In this document: positions 50,967 to 60,178 of the stretch, one piece after another | Layout of the letters: each line of letters starts with the position of its first letter | Numbering within the stretch: position 1 is the first letter of the stretch | Assembly (NCBI RefSeq): GCF_019802345.1 | Contig: NZ_JAINDZ010000001.1 | Span: forward strand, 248,001-312,000 | Length of the DNA stretch: 64,000 nucleotides | Source of the DNA: Methylosinus sp. Sm6 | GTDB lineage: Bacteria > Pseudomonadota > Alphaproteobacteria > Rhizobiales > Beijerinckiaceae | Direction of reading: 5' to 3' | Made by a program: the position numbers and the translations under genes | The notes under the pieces: model-generated | What the model saw: the letters and a program-made list of their open reading frames with translations, nothing else | The model's database searches: none | What the model was told of the DNA's origin: nothing

Positions 50967-51338
50967 GGCGGCTCTCTTTTCGGCGTCTGGCCTTGGGACA
51001 GGCGATGAACTAGCCCAAGGCGCGCCCCCCCGCAACCGGTCGCCGGGACCGATGCCGCGCGGTCCGAGCGCTCGCGCGCCGCTCGAAAAGCTTTGCGCCC
51101 ATCAGGAACGAAAGACGAAATCCTTTCGCTTGCGTCGAATTCATGAGAAGCTCTGGCCGACCACGGCGTTCGACTTGGCGTAATACGTTCAAAACATGGG
51201 AAGAAGCTCGCCGGCCCGAGGTCGGCGGCAGCCGTGCGTCGCGGCGCCGGCTTCGTGCGGCCGAGCACATCGAAAATTTGCGTCGGGGAGTTTAACGAGC
51301 CTGCCTTCGAGGCTCGAACAAAGAAGGGTTTTTTCGTC
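50967..51338. other. divergent intergenic region, no gene seen
   Basis: These 372 bases separate ilvD and the first beta-helix gene and should hold both promoters. I recognise no RNA gene, attenuator or strong palindrome. Confidence 0.5.
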
Positions 51339-52277
51339 ATGACCACTCGCATATTCTTGCTGGTCGCCGTCGCGGTGGCGGCGCTGTTCCTCGCCGTCCC
51401 CGACCATGCGCGGGCGCAGTCGCGCACCTGGGTCGCCGGCCTCGGCGACGACGTCAATCCCTGCAGCCGCACCGCGCCGTGCAAGACCTTCGCGGGCGCG
51501 ATTTCGAAAACTGCGGCCGGGGGCGAGATCAATTGCGTCGACAGCGGGGCCTATGGAACGGTCACGATCACCAAATCCATCGCCATCGTCTGCGACGGCG
51601 CGGAAGCAGGAGTGCTCGCCTCGAACAGCAGCGGCATCGTCGTCAACGCCGCGGCGTCCGACTCCGTGTTCCTGAGCGGCCTCGACCTCCAGGGAATCAA
51701 CGGGGCCGTGAGCGGCGTCAACATTCTTCAGGCGAAATCGGTGCGGATCGCCAATTCGAAGATCCGCGGCTTCACGGTCGCGGGCGTCAATGTGGTCCCG
51801 AGCGCGGCGGCGGCGTTCATCAAGGTCGAGTTGGTCGGCGCCACGCTGCACGACAATCCCGGCTCCGGAATCATCGTTCGTCCGACGACGAGCGCGAAAG
51901 CGCGTCTGCTGCTCGACCGCGTGCATGTCACCGAGAGCGGCGGCAGCGGGCTCGTCGTAGACGGCTCCGCGACGACGGGACTTCTGAAGGCCGTCATTGT
52001 CGACAGCGTGTTCGCCAGCAATGTCTCGGCCGGCGTCAACGTCGTGGCCGGTGGCGTCAGCGCGCATGTGCTGATCGACCGCAGCTCTTCGTTCGACAAT
52101 AGCAACGGCCTTGCCGCGAGCGGCAACGGCGCGGTTATCCGCTTCAGCAATATGACCATATCGGGCAACGCCACTGGCGTGTTGCAGAGCAACTCGGGCG
52201 TCGCGCAGAGCTTCTCGACCAACGCCATCGTCGGCAACGCCGACAATGGCGCGTTCGGCACGACGGCGCTGAAGTGA
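51339..52277 (+). CDS. secreted right-handed beta-helix protein, copy 1
   Basis: This 312-residue protein has a signal peptide (MTTRIFLLVAVAVAALFLAV, cut near HARAQS). The mature start has paired Cys in NPCSRTAPCKTFAGAISKTA and INCVDSG. The remainder is beta-helix rungs with Asn/Gly/Ser turns (VNILQAKSVRIANSKIRGFT). It has no visible catalytic site. A close tandem copy follows. Probable extracellular or surface protein. Confidence 0.75.
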   Translation: MTTRIFLLVAVAVAALFLAVPDHARAQSRTWVAGLGDDVNPCSRTAPCKTFAGAISKTAAGGEINCVDSGAYGTVTITKSIAIVCDGAEAGVLASNSSGIVVNAAASDSVFLSGLDLQGINGAVSGVNILQAKSVRIANSKIRGFTVAGVNVVPSAAAAFIKVELVGATLHDNPGSGIIVRPTTSAKARLLLDRVHVTESGGSGLVVDGSATTGLLKAVIVDSVFASNVSAGVNVVAGGVSAHVLIDRSSSFDNSNGLAASGNGAVIRFSNMTISGNATGVLQSNSGVAQSFSTNAIVGNADNGAFGTTALK

Positions 52278-52345
52278 CTGCGGCGCGGCCTGTCAGAGCT
52301 TTGCTCGCGTAGCGGGCTGCCGTGATCGCAAAGAGGATTCTCGAC

Positions 52346-53290
52346 ATGACGATGCGAATTTCATGGTTGGCCGCGCTGGCGGCTGCGGCGCTCCTCGCGC
52401 TCGCTTCGCAAGGCGCGCAGGCGCAAGCGGCGCGGACCTTCGTCTCGGCCTCGGGCGACGACACGAAGCCTTGCAGCCGCACGGCGCCTTGCAAGACTTT
52501 CTCCGCTGCGATCTCCAAGACCGCCGCGGGAGGCGAGATCAACTGCGTCGACTCCGGCCCCTTCGGCGCGTTCTTCTCGATTCAAAAGGCTCTCTCGATC
52601 GTCTGCGACGATGTGCGGGCGGAAGTGCTCGTCGTCAACAATGACGCGATCACGATCAGCGCCGGCGCGGGCGACGACGTGCTGCTCAGCGGTCTGCATA
52701 TTCGCGGCGTGACGACGAGCTTCAGCGGCGTCCGCGTGCTGCAGGCGCGGTCGGTGGCGATCAGGAACTCGACGATCCGCGGCTTTCATGTCGCGGGAAT
52801 CAACGTCATTCCGAGCGTTCCCGGCGCGACGATCAGCCTGCAGGCGTTCGATACGAGGCTCGCCGAAAATCCGGGGGTGGGCGTTCGGGTCAAGCCAGCG
52901 TCCGGCGCCAGCGCGAATGTAATGCTTTCCGGCGTGCATGTGAGCGGGGGCGGAGCCGACGGCGCCCTGTTCGACGCTTCGGCGACGACCGGCAAGGTGA
53001 ATGGCCTCGTGCGCGACAGCGTCTTCGCCAGCAATGCGACCAATGGCCTGGCCGTGGTCTCGAACGGCGCCGCCGCCGTGGTTCTCGTCGAGAGCAGCGA
53101 GGCTATCGACAATGCGACGGGCCTTTCCGCGTCGGGCTCGGGCGCGGTCGTTCGCTTCACGAAGTCGGACATGTCGGCGAACGCCACGGCCGTCAGCCAG
53201 GCGAATGCCGGCGTCGCGCAGTCTTTCGCGACGAATGCGATGGCCGGCAATGCCGCCGACGGGTCCTTCGGCGCCACGCCGCTGCAATAG
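52346..53290 (+). CDS. secreted right-handed beta-helix protein, copy 2
   Basis: This 314-residue tandem paralogue of the previous gene has a signal peptide ending at GAQAQA; KPCSRTAPCKTFSAAISKTA and INCVDSG repeat the Cys pattern, and the end VAQSFATNAMAGNAADGSFG repeats that of copy 1. AGAGGA lies 9 bases before the ATG. A 69-base gap joins the two genes, so they are probably one operon. Function unknown. Confidence 0.75.
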   Translation: MTMRISWLAALAAAALLALASQGAQAQAARTFVSASGDDTKPCSRTAPCKTFSAAISKTAAGGEINCVDSGPFGAFFSIQKALSIVCDDVRAEVLVVNNDAITISAGAGDDVLLSGLHIRGVTTSFSGVRVLQARSVAIRNSTIRGFHVAGINVIPSVPGATISLQAFDTRLAENPGVGVRVKPASGASANVMLSGVHVSGGGADGALFDASATTGKVNGLVRDSVFASNATNGLAVVSNGAAAVVLVESSEAIDNATGLSASGSGAVVRFTKSDMSANATAVSQANAGVAQSFATNAMAGNAADGSFGATPLQ

Positions 53291-53299
53291 AGCGCTTTC

Positions 53300-53393
53300 C
53301 GATCGAACGAAATCGTTCGATCGATCAGAATTCGCTCAAACTAAAGAATCCTAGAGCGTTATCCGATCCGTTCGGATCGGATAACGCTCTAGG
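53300..53393. repeat. two adjacent palindromic elements
   Basis: A first hairpin has 11-bp arms CGATCGAACGA at 53300-53310 and 53313-53323. The second is perfect with 21-bp arms at 53350-53370 and 53373-53393, starting CCTAGAGCGTTATCCGATCC. They lie between the convergent beta-helix and outer-membrane genes and could terminate both. The shape suits a dispersed intergenic palindrome family. Confidence 0.8.
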
Positions 53394-53430
53394 ACGTCGC
53401 GCGCCGCGCCTCGGCGCGGCGCGCAATGCA

Positions 53431-54108
53431 TCAGAAATGATAGTTGAATCCGCCCCGGATCAGCGAGGTGTCGAGGGTCGAATGCAGCGCGTTCGGCGTG
53501 AATTCGAAGTAGCGCTCGCTCTCCACAGAGGTGAACAAATATTCCGCCTTGGCGGAGAGGTTAGGGGCGAGGCCGTATTCTATGCCGGCGCCCAGCGCCC
53601 AGCCCGGCAGGAACTTCGACTGCTGAGCGTAGAAGCCGGTGAAGGCATTGCCGAGCGTCGCATTCGCCACCACCCCGGCGAAGCCGCCGGTCAGGAACAC
53701 CAGCGCGCGATCGAAGGTCACGCCGGCGCGCGGGCGCACCGTCATGATATTGTCGACGCCGCTGCTGCCGAAGACGCCGGCGACGGGCGAGCGGCTGCTC
53801 TTGCCGCCGCTGAAGTCGAAATCGGCCTCCAGGCCGACGAGGAAGTTCGGGCCGAAGGTGTAGTTGAAACCGCCGGTCACGCCGGCCAGCCAGCCATCGG
53901 GCTCGCCGAGCGCGCCGTCGCTGCCCTTCTGGAAGGCGCTGAAGCCATAGCCGGCGTTGACGCCGAGATAGAAGCCCTGCCAGGAGAAGGCGGGCGCCGG
54001 CGAATAATAATCCTCCATCGGCGCGCTGCGGCGCGGCAGGTCGGCGGCGTCCGCCGCGCCTGCGGCCAGCATGGACGCGATCAAGGCGGAAAGCAGCGAT
54101 TTTCTCAT
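53431..54108 (-). CDS. outer-membrane beta-barrel protein (Omp25/RopB type)
   Basis: This 225-residue protein has a signal peptide (MRKSLLSALIASMLAAGAAD), then DLPRRSAPMEDYYSPAPAFS and WQGFYLGVNAGYGFS, the standard alphaproteobacterial porin-family opening. Barrel strands include GGFNYTFGPNFLVGLEADFD; it ends in the terminal-Phe signal RGGFNYHF. It is inserted in the outer membrane; small surface barrel with no assigned transport role. Confidence 0.9.
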   Translation of the reverse strand: MRKSLLSALIASMLAAGAADAADLPRRSAPMEDYYSPAPAFSWQGFYLGVNAGYGFSAFQKGSDGALGEPDGWLAGVTGGFNYTFGPNFLVGLEADFDFSGGKSSRSPVAGVFGSSGVDNIMTVRPRAGVTFDRALVFLTGGFAGVVANATLGNAFTGFYAQQSKFLPGWALGAGIEYGLAPNLSAKAEYLFTSVESERYFEFTPNALHSTLDTSLIRGGFNYHF

Positions 54109-54450
54109 CGTACCGAACTCCACGATTGGCGCGCCTTTACGCCGGCGGCTCGCTCTCCACGGTCGGCGCCGAAAGCCGAGCCTCAGTTCAGTCGAATTAG
54201 AATCATTCACCTTAACGAGTTCTTTATGCCCGCCGCCCAGCCTCGCGGCGTGAGCAACATGCGCCAAATATTCATGTATAGTTTGTGTCGAAACTTTGGT
54301 TTATTTAGACGAGTCTCGGGATGCGGGCTCGCACTCCTGTTTCGGCGGGGATTCCCGCCGATGAGATTGCCTAATAACCGGTAAATTCGTGGTTCGGCCG
54401 GGAGAGCGCCTCTGGCTCAAAGACCGCATCGCGGCGAGAGAAGGCGGTTC
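54109..54450. other. intergenic, partly AT-rich; hairpin
   Basis: These 342 bases hold the porin promoter. An AT-rich strip lies at about 54200-54310. A hairpin CGGCGGG / CCCGCCG at 54343-54360 could end transcription of the upstream cytochrome gene. No gene seen. Confidence 0.5.
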
Positions 54451-54912
54451 TCAGTTCGGCGCATCGACGATGCGGTAGGCGGCGTGACAGCCGACGCAAT
54501 TGCGCATGATCTCGCCGAGGCGCGCGAGCGACTGGTTCTTGCTCTCCCCTTCGGTCACACGTCGCGCCAATTCGTCGAAGCCGGCGCGCATGGGGCGTCC
54601 GAATCCTGTCCAGCGGTCGGGAAACCTGCCCGCCAACGTCTCGGGCATTTTGCCTTCCGCCTGGAATCGCCGCCCGCCGCGCGCCGCCGCGGCTTCCGCG
54701 ACGGCGGCGCGATCGTCCGTCGCGAGCCCGGAGACGATCTGCTCCAGGCTCTTCACGAACAGGCGCATCTGGTCGAGCACGAACGCCTTCTCGGACGCGG
54801 TGAGCGCGAGCGGCGCGCGCATGTCGGCGTCCTCGGCTCCGGCGCGCCCCATCGCCAGGAATGCAGTGAGGCAGAAGGCCGTAATCAATTTGTCTCGGCG
54901 TCGCATGGTCAT
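54451..54912 (-). CDS. secreted c-type cytochrome (c556/c'-like)
   Basis: This 153-residue protein has a signal peptide (LITAFCLTAFLAMGRAGA), a four-helix style middle and one haem site near the C-terminus, NCVGCHAAYR at about 138-147. The C-terminal position of CxxCH is typical of cytochrome c prime/c556 proteins. Start at MTMRRRDK; MRRRDK 2 codons on is equally possible. Likely periplasmic electron carrier. Confidence 0.85.
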   Translation of the reverse strand: MTMRRRDKLITAFCLTAFLAMGRAGAEDADMRAPLALTASEKAFVLDQMRLFVKSLEQIVSGLATDDRAAVAEAAAARGGRRFQAEGKMPETLAGRFPDRWTGFGRPMRAGFDELARRVTEGESKNQSLARLGEIMRNCVGCHAAYRIVDAPN

Positions 54913-55066
54913 GGGTCTCCGAGCGCCGGCTCCCGGCGCGGAGCTGAAGATATAGAATAATTACATAACGAGCGACAGGCCCGCGGCGATACGGGAGCGA
55001 TGTGAGCTCAGAGCTCACGCGCTATTTCCGGGAGCGCAGCAGTCGTCACGCCGCGTGCGAGCAGAC

Positions 55067-55140
55067 TGGAGCGGGTGAAGGGAATCGAACCCTCGTATTC
55101 AGCTTGGAAGGCTGCTGCTCTACCATTGAGCTACACCCGC
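55067..55140 (-). tRNA. tRNA-Gly (anticodon UCC)
   Basis: On the minus strand the acceptor GCGGGTG pairs with CACCCGC, followed by TCCA. D arm GCTCAATGGTAGAGC, anticodon loop CTTCCAA (UCC, glycine), TpsiC loop GGTTCGATTC all are standard. Length 74 with encoded CCA. A small palindrome GTGAGCTC / GAGCTCAC at 55002-55018 lies downstream. Confidence 0.97.
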
Positions 55141-55395
55141 GACCCCTCCGATATGCCAAGTCGCGCCGCGCTTGGCAATGGGCGAAGTGGGTCGATGAGC
55201 GGCGGAGCCCTCCTGCTTGTGGGCAATGGGGGGATTCCTCGTGCGGACAAGGGCTTTTTGGCCGCCGGCGGAAGCGATCGGCTTGACACGGCGCCGGCGT
55301 ATTTCTCATTTGACAGCCGCAGAGGAGCACACTAACCCGAGCGCCCGTCTCCACCGGGCGTTCCCATGGCGCTCTATATCGAGGAAGCAAGGACC

Positions 55396-55764
55396 GTGGC
55401 CAAACCCGAACTCGGCGCCAAGCGCCAATGTCAATCTTGTGGCGTCAAATTCTTCGATCTGAACAAGGATCCGGTCGTCTGCCCGAAGTGTGGAGCGATT
55501 TTCCACGTGGCGACGACGCGCGTCGCGAGCCGCGCCGTCGAGGAGGACGAGACCGTCGAAAGCGAGAAGGACGGGGCCGAGACGGTGTCGCTCGACGAGG
55601 TCGAGGCGAGCGAGTCGAAGGCCGATGCGATCGACGTGGACGAGGATGTCGAGATCGACGACGCCGTCGAGGAGGATGACACCTTCCTCGAGAATGAGGA
55701 AGAGGATGACGACGACGTCTCCGGCCTCATCGATGGCGACATCGACACCGACGAGGAGACCTGA
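55396..55764 (+). CDS. FYDLN-acid (TIGR02300) family protein
   Basis: This 122-residue protein has the zinc-ribbon-like start AKPELGAKRQCQSCGVKFFD, then LNKDPVVCPKCGAIF, and a long acidic tail of Glu/Asp runs. The family is conserved in alphaproteobacteria with unknown function. I take the GTG (read VAKPELGAK) as start because family members begin at this point; an ATG 10 codons upstream is in frame. Confidence 0.88.
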   Translation: MAKPELGAKRQCQSCGVKFFDLNKDPVVCPKCGAIFHVATTRVASRAVEEDETVESEKDGAETVSLDEVEASESKADAIDVDEDVEIDDAVEEDDTFLENEEEDDDDVSGLIDGDIDTDEET

Positions 55765-55809
55765 GTCGCGCGGTGCGGCGGCCCCGACCCTGAGGGCCGC
55801 CGCCTCGCC

Positions 55810-56847
55810 TCATTTATGGGCGGCGGCGTCGGGGAAGGGGGCCGGCGCCGAATAATCGGCCGGCACAGGCTGGGTCAGCGCGCCGAGGAAGGCGACGATC
55901 GATTCGACGTCCTTGTCCGCGAGATCGACGCCCAATTGCGTTTTGCCCATCACCCGCACAGCGCGCGGAAGCTCGGCGACCGAGCCGTCGTGGAAATAGG
56001 GCGCGGTCTTCGCGACATTGCGCAGGCTGGGGACCTTGAACACATAGAGATCCGCGTCGTTCTTCGTCACGTCGGCGCGGCCCTTGTCGGGCTCCGCGAC
56101 GCCGGTCTCCTTCCAATAATCCGAGACGACGCCGAATTTGGCGAAGCTCGCGCCGCCGAGGCCGACGCCGTCGTGACAGCCGGCGCAGCCGACGGCGATG
56201 AATTTGCGCAGGCCCGCCTGCTCGGCAGGAGACAGAGCCTTCTCGTCGCCCTTCAGAAATGCGTCGAAACGAGTCGGCCGGGGCAGGGTGCGCTCGAAAG
56301 CGCCGATCGCTCGGCCCCAATTCTTCTGCGTCACCGGGTCCGCCTCGCCCGGGAAGGCCTTGGCGAAGAGCCCCGGATAGCCCGGGATGGACCTCAGCTT
56401 GGCGATCACCGCCGCGAAATCGGGATTGCCGAAGCTCACCGCGCCGGTCGGCGATTTTTCCGCCTGCTCCTCGATCGTCTCACGGTCGCCGCGCCAATGC
56501 GCCTTGAACTGCAGCGCGGCGTTGAAGATCGTCGGCGCATTGCGGGGATTGATCTTGCCGAACACGCCGAAGGACTTCGGCAGGCCGTCCGCGCCCTGCA
56601 GCTCCGGCAGATGGCAATGAGAGCAGCTCACATTGCCGTCGGCCGAGACGCGATTTTCAAAGAATAGCCGTCGGCCGAGCTCGGCCTGTTCATTCGCCCC
56701 GCTCGGCGAGGCCGGCAAGGGCCGAAACAGCTTTTGCGCGTCGGTGAGGAGCGAGGCGTCGGCTCCCGCGGCGGGGGCGGCCGTCGCGGCTGCGAGTCCC
56801 GCGACGGCGAGCATCGCCGAAATAGATGCTGGAACGAAGAACTTCAT
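55810..56847 (-). CDS. di-haem cytochrome c peroxidase family protein
   Basis: This 345-residue protein has a signal peptide (SISAMLAVAGLAAATAAPAA), first haem site CSHCH at 75-79 and second CAGCH at 221-225. ELGRRLFFENRVSADGNVSC and VPSLRNVAKTAPYFHDGS are the classic CcpA/MauG-family marks. Reduces periplasmic peroxide or oxidises a partner protein. A methanobactin-type MbnH role is possible in a methanotroph, but no mbn genes are nearby. Confidence 0.9.
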   Translation of the reverse strand: MKFFVPASISAMLAVAGLAAATAAPAAGADASLLTDAQKLFRPLPASPSGANEQAELGRRLFFENRVSADGNVSCSHCHLPELQGADGLPKSFGVFGKINPRNAPTIFNAALQFKAHWRGDRETIEEQAEKSPTGAVSFGNPDFAAVIAKLRSIPGYPGLFAKAFPGEADPVTQKNWGRAIGAFERTLPRPTRFDAFLKGDEKALSPAEQAGLRKFIAVGCAGCHDGVGLGGASFAKFGVVSDYWKETGVAEPDKGRADVTKNDADLYVFKVPSLRNVAKTAPYFHDGSVAELPRAVRVMGKTQLGVDLADKDVESIVAFLGALTQPVPADYSAPAPFPDAAAHK

Positions 56848-56991
56848 GTTGGTCCGCCGTTTCTTCCCGAGTGACGCGCCGCAGCAGCGAGCCGCGGCGC
56901 GGGCGCATCCTGTCTCGCTTCCAAATGCAGGGCAAGATCTCCGCTCGGAAAATCCGGGTCGCCTGCTAGGATTTGGGGAGCGTGGTCGCGG

Positions 56992-58425
56992 TCAGATCGG
57001 CCGCAGCCCGAGCCATCCGCGCGCGCCGGGGAGGAAGCGGCGGATGATCTGCTCGATCGCCAGAACGAACAGCAGCGACAGGCCGAGCGTCGGCAGAAAC
57101 ACGGCCAGCGCGACGACGAGGCCGAGCACGAGCGGCGCCAGGCGCGGCTCGGGCGACAGCGCCGGCGGCGCGCCGAGAGCGCCCCGCGGGCGCCGGCGCC
57201 ACCACATGACCGCCGAGGAGACGACCAGCAGGAGATAGCCGATCGCGGTGAGCAGGCCGAGCAGCTGGTTCAGCCAGCCGAACAGCTGGCCCTCATGGGC
57301 GGCGATGCCGATCCCGAACAGGCGGTCGATCAGCGGCGCGCTGAAGAAGCCGCTCTCGCGCAGCGTCTCGAAGCTGGTCGGATCGAGCTCGACGGTCCGG
57401 CGCAGGGGGCGGTTCTGGGTCGTCGACTTCACCACCCAATTGGGCTTGCCGGCTGCGGGCGGGGCAATGGTCACCGGATCGGCGAGGCCGAGTCCCGCCG
57501 CGGTCGCCGCCGCTTTGTCGAAGCCGAGCGGCGGCCGGCCAACGGGCATTGCGCCGCCATGATGGCCATGGTGGCCGGCGTGCGGATCGGCGCTGGGCGC
57601 CGGCGCCGCCTGCTGGAAGCCCTCCTTGCGCTGCGCCTGCTTCTCGTCGGGCCCGGTGGTCCAGTCCTGCTTGACCATCGCCTGCTCGCCGAGGCTGCGC
57701 AGATAGCGGAAGCTCTTGCCCCAGACAGTGGTCCAGGGGAGGGCGGTCAGCAGCAGGAACAGCGCGAAAAAGGAGATCCAGAAGCCGGTGACCGCGTGCA
57801 GATCGCGCCAGAACAGGCGTCGGCCGGACGAAAGGCGCGGATAGAGAATGCCGGCGAGGCTCTGCGAATCGCGCGGCCACCAGAGATAGAGGCCGGTGAC
57901 GATCATGACGATCGCCCAGGCGCCGGCGAGCTCCAATGCGATATGACCGGGCCCGCCGAGCAGCATGTCGCCATGAATGTCGCCGGCGAGACGCGACGGA
58001 CGGAAGCGCTCGTCCTCTATGGTCAGGATTTCGAGCGTGTCGGGTCTGACCAACACGCGAAAATTCACGAATTCTTCGGCGGGCGCGGCGGCGACATTCT
58101 TGGAGAAGAGCACGCGCGCGGCGTCTCGAGGGTCGGCGCGCAGCTCGATCCCGGTGAGGCGCGCGTCGGGCATCGCCGCCTGTGCGGCGGCGACCTGCTC
58201 GTCCAGCGATCTCGGCGCGCCCGACAGCGTCAGTTGATCGTAAGGGCGGTCGAGAAAGGCGTCGATCTGCGGCTTGAACAGATAGATCGCGCCCGTGATC
58301 GTCAGCACGAAGACGAACGGCAGGCAGAAGAGGCCAGCGTAAAAATGCCAGCGCCAGATGACGCGATATGCGGCCGAGCGATAGGTCGCGCGATCGGCGC
58401 CCTCGCTGCGAATGACGATGTTCAT
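56992..58425 (-). CDS. PepSY-associated inner-membrane protein
   Basis: This 477-residue protein has the PepSY_TM pattern: WRWHFYAGLFCLPFVFVLTI near residue 24, a periplasmic PepSY region, GDIHGDMLLGGPGHIALELA, GLYLWWPRDSQSL, and RDLHAVTGFWISFFALFLLL. A His-rich segment (DPHAGHHGHHGG) near residue 285 may bind metal. Such proteins reduce or assist iron/copper uptake. It is 144 bases from the peroxidase gene, same strand, possibly one transcript. Confidence 0.85.
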   Translation of the reverse strand: MNIVIRSEGADRATYRSAAYRVIWRWHFYAGLFCLPFVFVLTITGAIYLFKPQIDAFLDRPYDQLTLSGAPRSLDEQVAAAQAAMPDARLTGIELRADPRDAARVLFSKNVAAAPAEEFVNFRVLVRPDTLEILTIEDERFRPSRLAGDIHGDMLLGGPGHIALELAGAWAIVMIVTGLYLWWPRDSQSLAGILYPRLSSGRRLFWRDLHAVTGFWISFFALFLLLTALPWTTVWGKSFRYLRSLGEQAMVKQDWTTGPDEKQAQRKEGFQQAAPAPSADPHAGHHGHHGGAMPVGRPPLGFDKAAATAAGLGLADPVTIAPPAAGKPNWVVKSTTQNRPLRRTVELDPTSFETLRESGFFSAPLIDRLFGIGIAAHEGQLFGWLNQLLGLLTAIGYLLLVVSSAVMWWRRRPRGALGAPPALSPEPRLAPLVLGLVVALAVFLPTLGLSLLFVLAIEQIIRRFLPGARGWLGLRPI

Positions 58426-58667
58426 ACGGGCCTCCTCGACATCTCGCTCGGCGCCCCGTCCGGTCGGTGGAAAGCATCCGAGGTCGTCGCTCGCGTTCCG
58501 CGTCGCGAGCCAGGGGCGAAGCTACATCGGCGCCGAAACCCGGGCAAGGCGGCAGTCCCCGCTGGTGTCGGCGCGCCTCCTGACCCAAATGACGCATCCG
58601 CTTCAAAAACACGTCATGCAACGCCGCTAAGTCCCCTTTCGCGCAACCAAAATGGGGGCTTACCACA

Positions 58668-59657
58668 ATGCATGTCACGCGCGCTCATATCACCGCCGCG
58701 CTCGCTCTGGCGCTGGCGGCTACTCTCTCCGCGCCGGCCGACGCCGGCAAAGGACGCTTGGATTTCGACCGCCGTCACGGCCCGACCCACGGCCAGCCGC
58801 TGCAGGCCAGGGACTGGGTCCTGGCCGACGAGCAGCAATTCTTCCTGCACCAGCCGGCAAACTCCTTCACCGGACTCTATCGCACGCAGGGAATCGCGGT
58901 CCATGGCGACCGCTGGTTCTTCTCCTGGCAATATGGACTGGAGATCGCCAATAAGAAATTCGAGACGGTGAAGAGGAACTCGTCCTTTTCGCTGCCTTTC
59001 AATCTGACGCCCGGCATTCCGCCGGCGCTGCTGGCGCAAGGTCTCGATCACATCGGCGACATCGATTATCACGATGGGATCATCTACGCCCCGCTCGATA
59101 CGACGAATGGCTACACCAACGGCCATGTCGCGCTCTTCGACGCGCGCGATCTCAGCTACACGGGCGTTTCCTATGAGCTGACCGGCGCGCCGAGCAATCC
59201 CAAGAAGGATATCGCCAGCTGGGTCGCGATCGACCACGAGCGGCATCGCGGCTATGGCAAGGAATGGCAGAGCGGCAACACGATCAATGTGTATAGCCTG
59301 CCCGGGTGGAAATGGACCGGCGTCATCACGCTGGACACGGCGCTCGAAAGCATTCAGGGCGCGAAGGTCCATGGCGATTGGCTCTATATGTCGTCGGATA
59401 ATTCGACCCAGTCGATCTATCGCGCCAATCTGCGCACGGGCAAGGTCGAGGAATTGTTCCAGCTGCCCAAGCCGGAGGGCGACCGCGAGGTCGAAGGAAT
59501 AGCGGTGAAGGAAGGCCGTGATGGCTCGCTCGATCTCTATGTCGAGCTGATCGTCGATCCGGATCGCTCCGGACAGGATCTGGCCAATAAGAATCTGCGC
59601 GTGTCGCTCTATCATTATCGCCGCGCGGGGCACGGCCGATCCGACTCGCGGGATTGA
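58668..59657 (+). CDS. secreted protein, probable beta-propeller
   Basis: This 329-residue protein has a signal peptide (ITAALALALAATLSAPADA). It contains strand repeats with Trp/Tyr/Asp turns (GDRWFFSWQYGLEIANKK, IGDIDYHDGIIYAPLD, VHGDWLYMSSDNSTQSIY). The last part (PEGDREVEGIAVKEG) is also propeller-like. It is not a quinoprotein dehydrogenase: none of the Trp-docking repeats are evident. Function unknown. Confidence 0.7.
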   Translation: MHVTRAHITAALALALAATLSAPADAGKGRLDFDRRHGPTHGQPLQARDWVLADEQQFFLHQPANSFTGLYRTQGIAVHGDRWFFSWQYGLEIANKKFETVKRNSSFSLPFNLTPGIPPALLAQGLDHIGDIDYHDGIIYAPLDTTNGYTNGHVALFDARDLSYTGVSYELTGAPSNPKKDIASWVAIDHERHRGYGKEWQSGNTINVYSLPGWKWTGVITLDTALESIQGAKVHGDWLYMSSDNSTQSIYRANLRTGKVEELFQLPKPEGDREVEGIAVKEGRDGSLDLYVELIVDPDRSGQDLANKNLRVSLYHYRRAGHGRSDSRD

Positions 59658-59748
59658 TCTGTCGGCTTCCCGAGGCGTGACGAGATTCGCGCGGCGTCCG
59701 CGCCGCGCTTTTTCAATCATCCAGCGGGTGAGCGCCGTCGAAACAGGC

Positions 59749-59800
59749 GAGCCGGTAAGAAGCCCGCACCCGTGAGAACATGCGGGCTTCTTACCGGCTC
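59749..59800. terminator. 20-bp perfect hairpin between convergent genes
   Basis: Arms GAGCCGGTAAGAAGCCCGCA (59749-59768) and its complement (59781-59800) enclose a 12-base loop. It lies 40 bases downstream of pqqA and after the propeller gene, so it may end both transcripts. A second small hairpin GCCGAGA / TCTCGGC (59831-59851) covers the pqqA stop. Confidence 0.7.
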
Positions 59801-59839
59801 GGAAATTCAGCCGCCCAAAGGGCGGTTCGCGCCGAGAAA

Positions 59840-59917
59840 TTAGATCTCGGCGGACTCGTAGCTGGTGATTTCCATGCCGACGCAGACTTCGACGATCACC
59901 GGAGCGGTCCAGGCCAT
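59840..59917 (-). CDS. pqqA: PQQ precursor peptide PqqA
   Basis: This 25-residue gene was too short for routine gene lists. It reads MAWTAPVIVEVCVGMEITSY, then ESAEI. Glu16 and Tyr20 are the two residues that PqqE cross-links to build the redox cofactor pyrroloquinoline quinone, used by methanol dehydrogenase. GGAGGA lies 6 bases before the ATG. No pqqBCDE follows on this strand; a 20-bp hairpin follows instead, so it is an orphan or extra copy. Confidence 0.95.
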   Translation of the reverse strand: MAWTAPVIVEVCVGMEITSYESAEI

Positions 59918-60178
59918 GTCACTTCCTCCATTTGAAGAATTCGCCCTTTCGAGGCGATGTCTCATCCTGCTTCTCTCGCTGTTTCCGCATGAGCCGGCAG
60001 GTTTGAGCTGGGCCGAGGAGTAGCATGAAGGCCCTTTTCACGCAATTCGGCATTTTGAGACGCACGCCGTTCAAATTTTCCCATTTTAGCGGCAAGCATC
60101 TGAAAATACGAGGGCAGGCGGCTTGCGAACGCCCGAGCGACGGGCAAATGTCCCATGCCGCGCCGATAGATATGCGGC

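Noticed and set aside
55810-56847. Methanobactin-associated MbnH
   Set aside because: The protein fits the general di-haem peroxidase family and no methanobactin precursor or mbn gene is seen nearby.
58668-59657. PQQ-dependent dehydrogenase linked to the neighbouring pqqA
   Set aside because: It has propeller-like strands but not the quinoprotein tryptophan-docking repeats or haem site, and it faces the other way.
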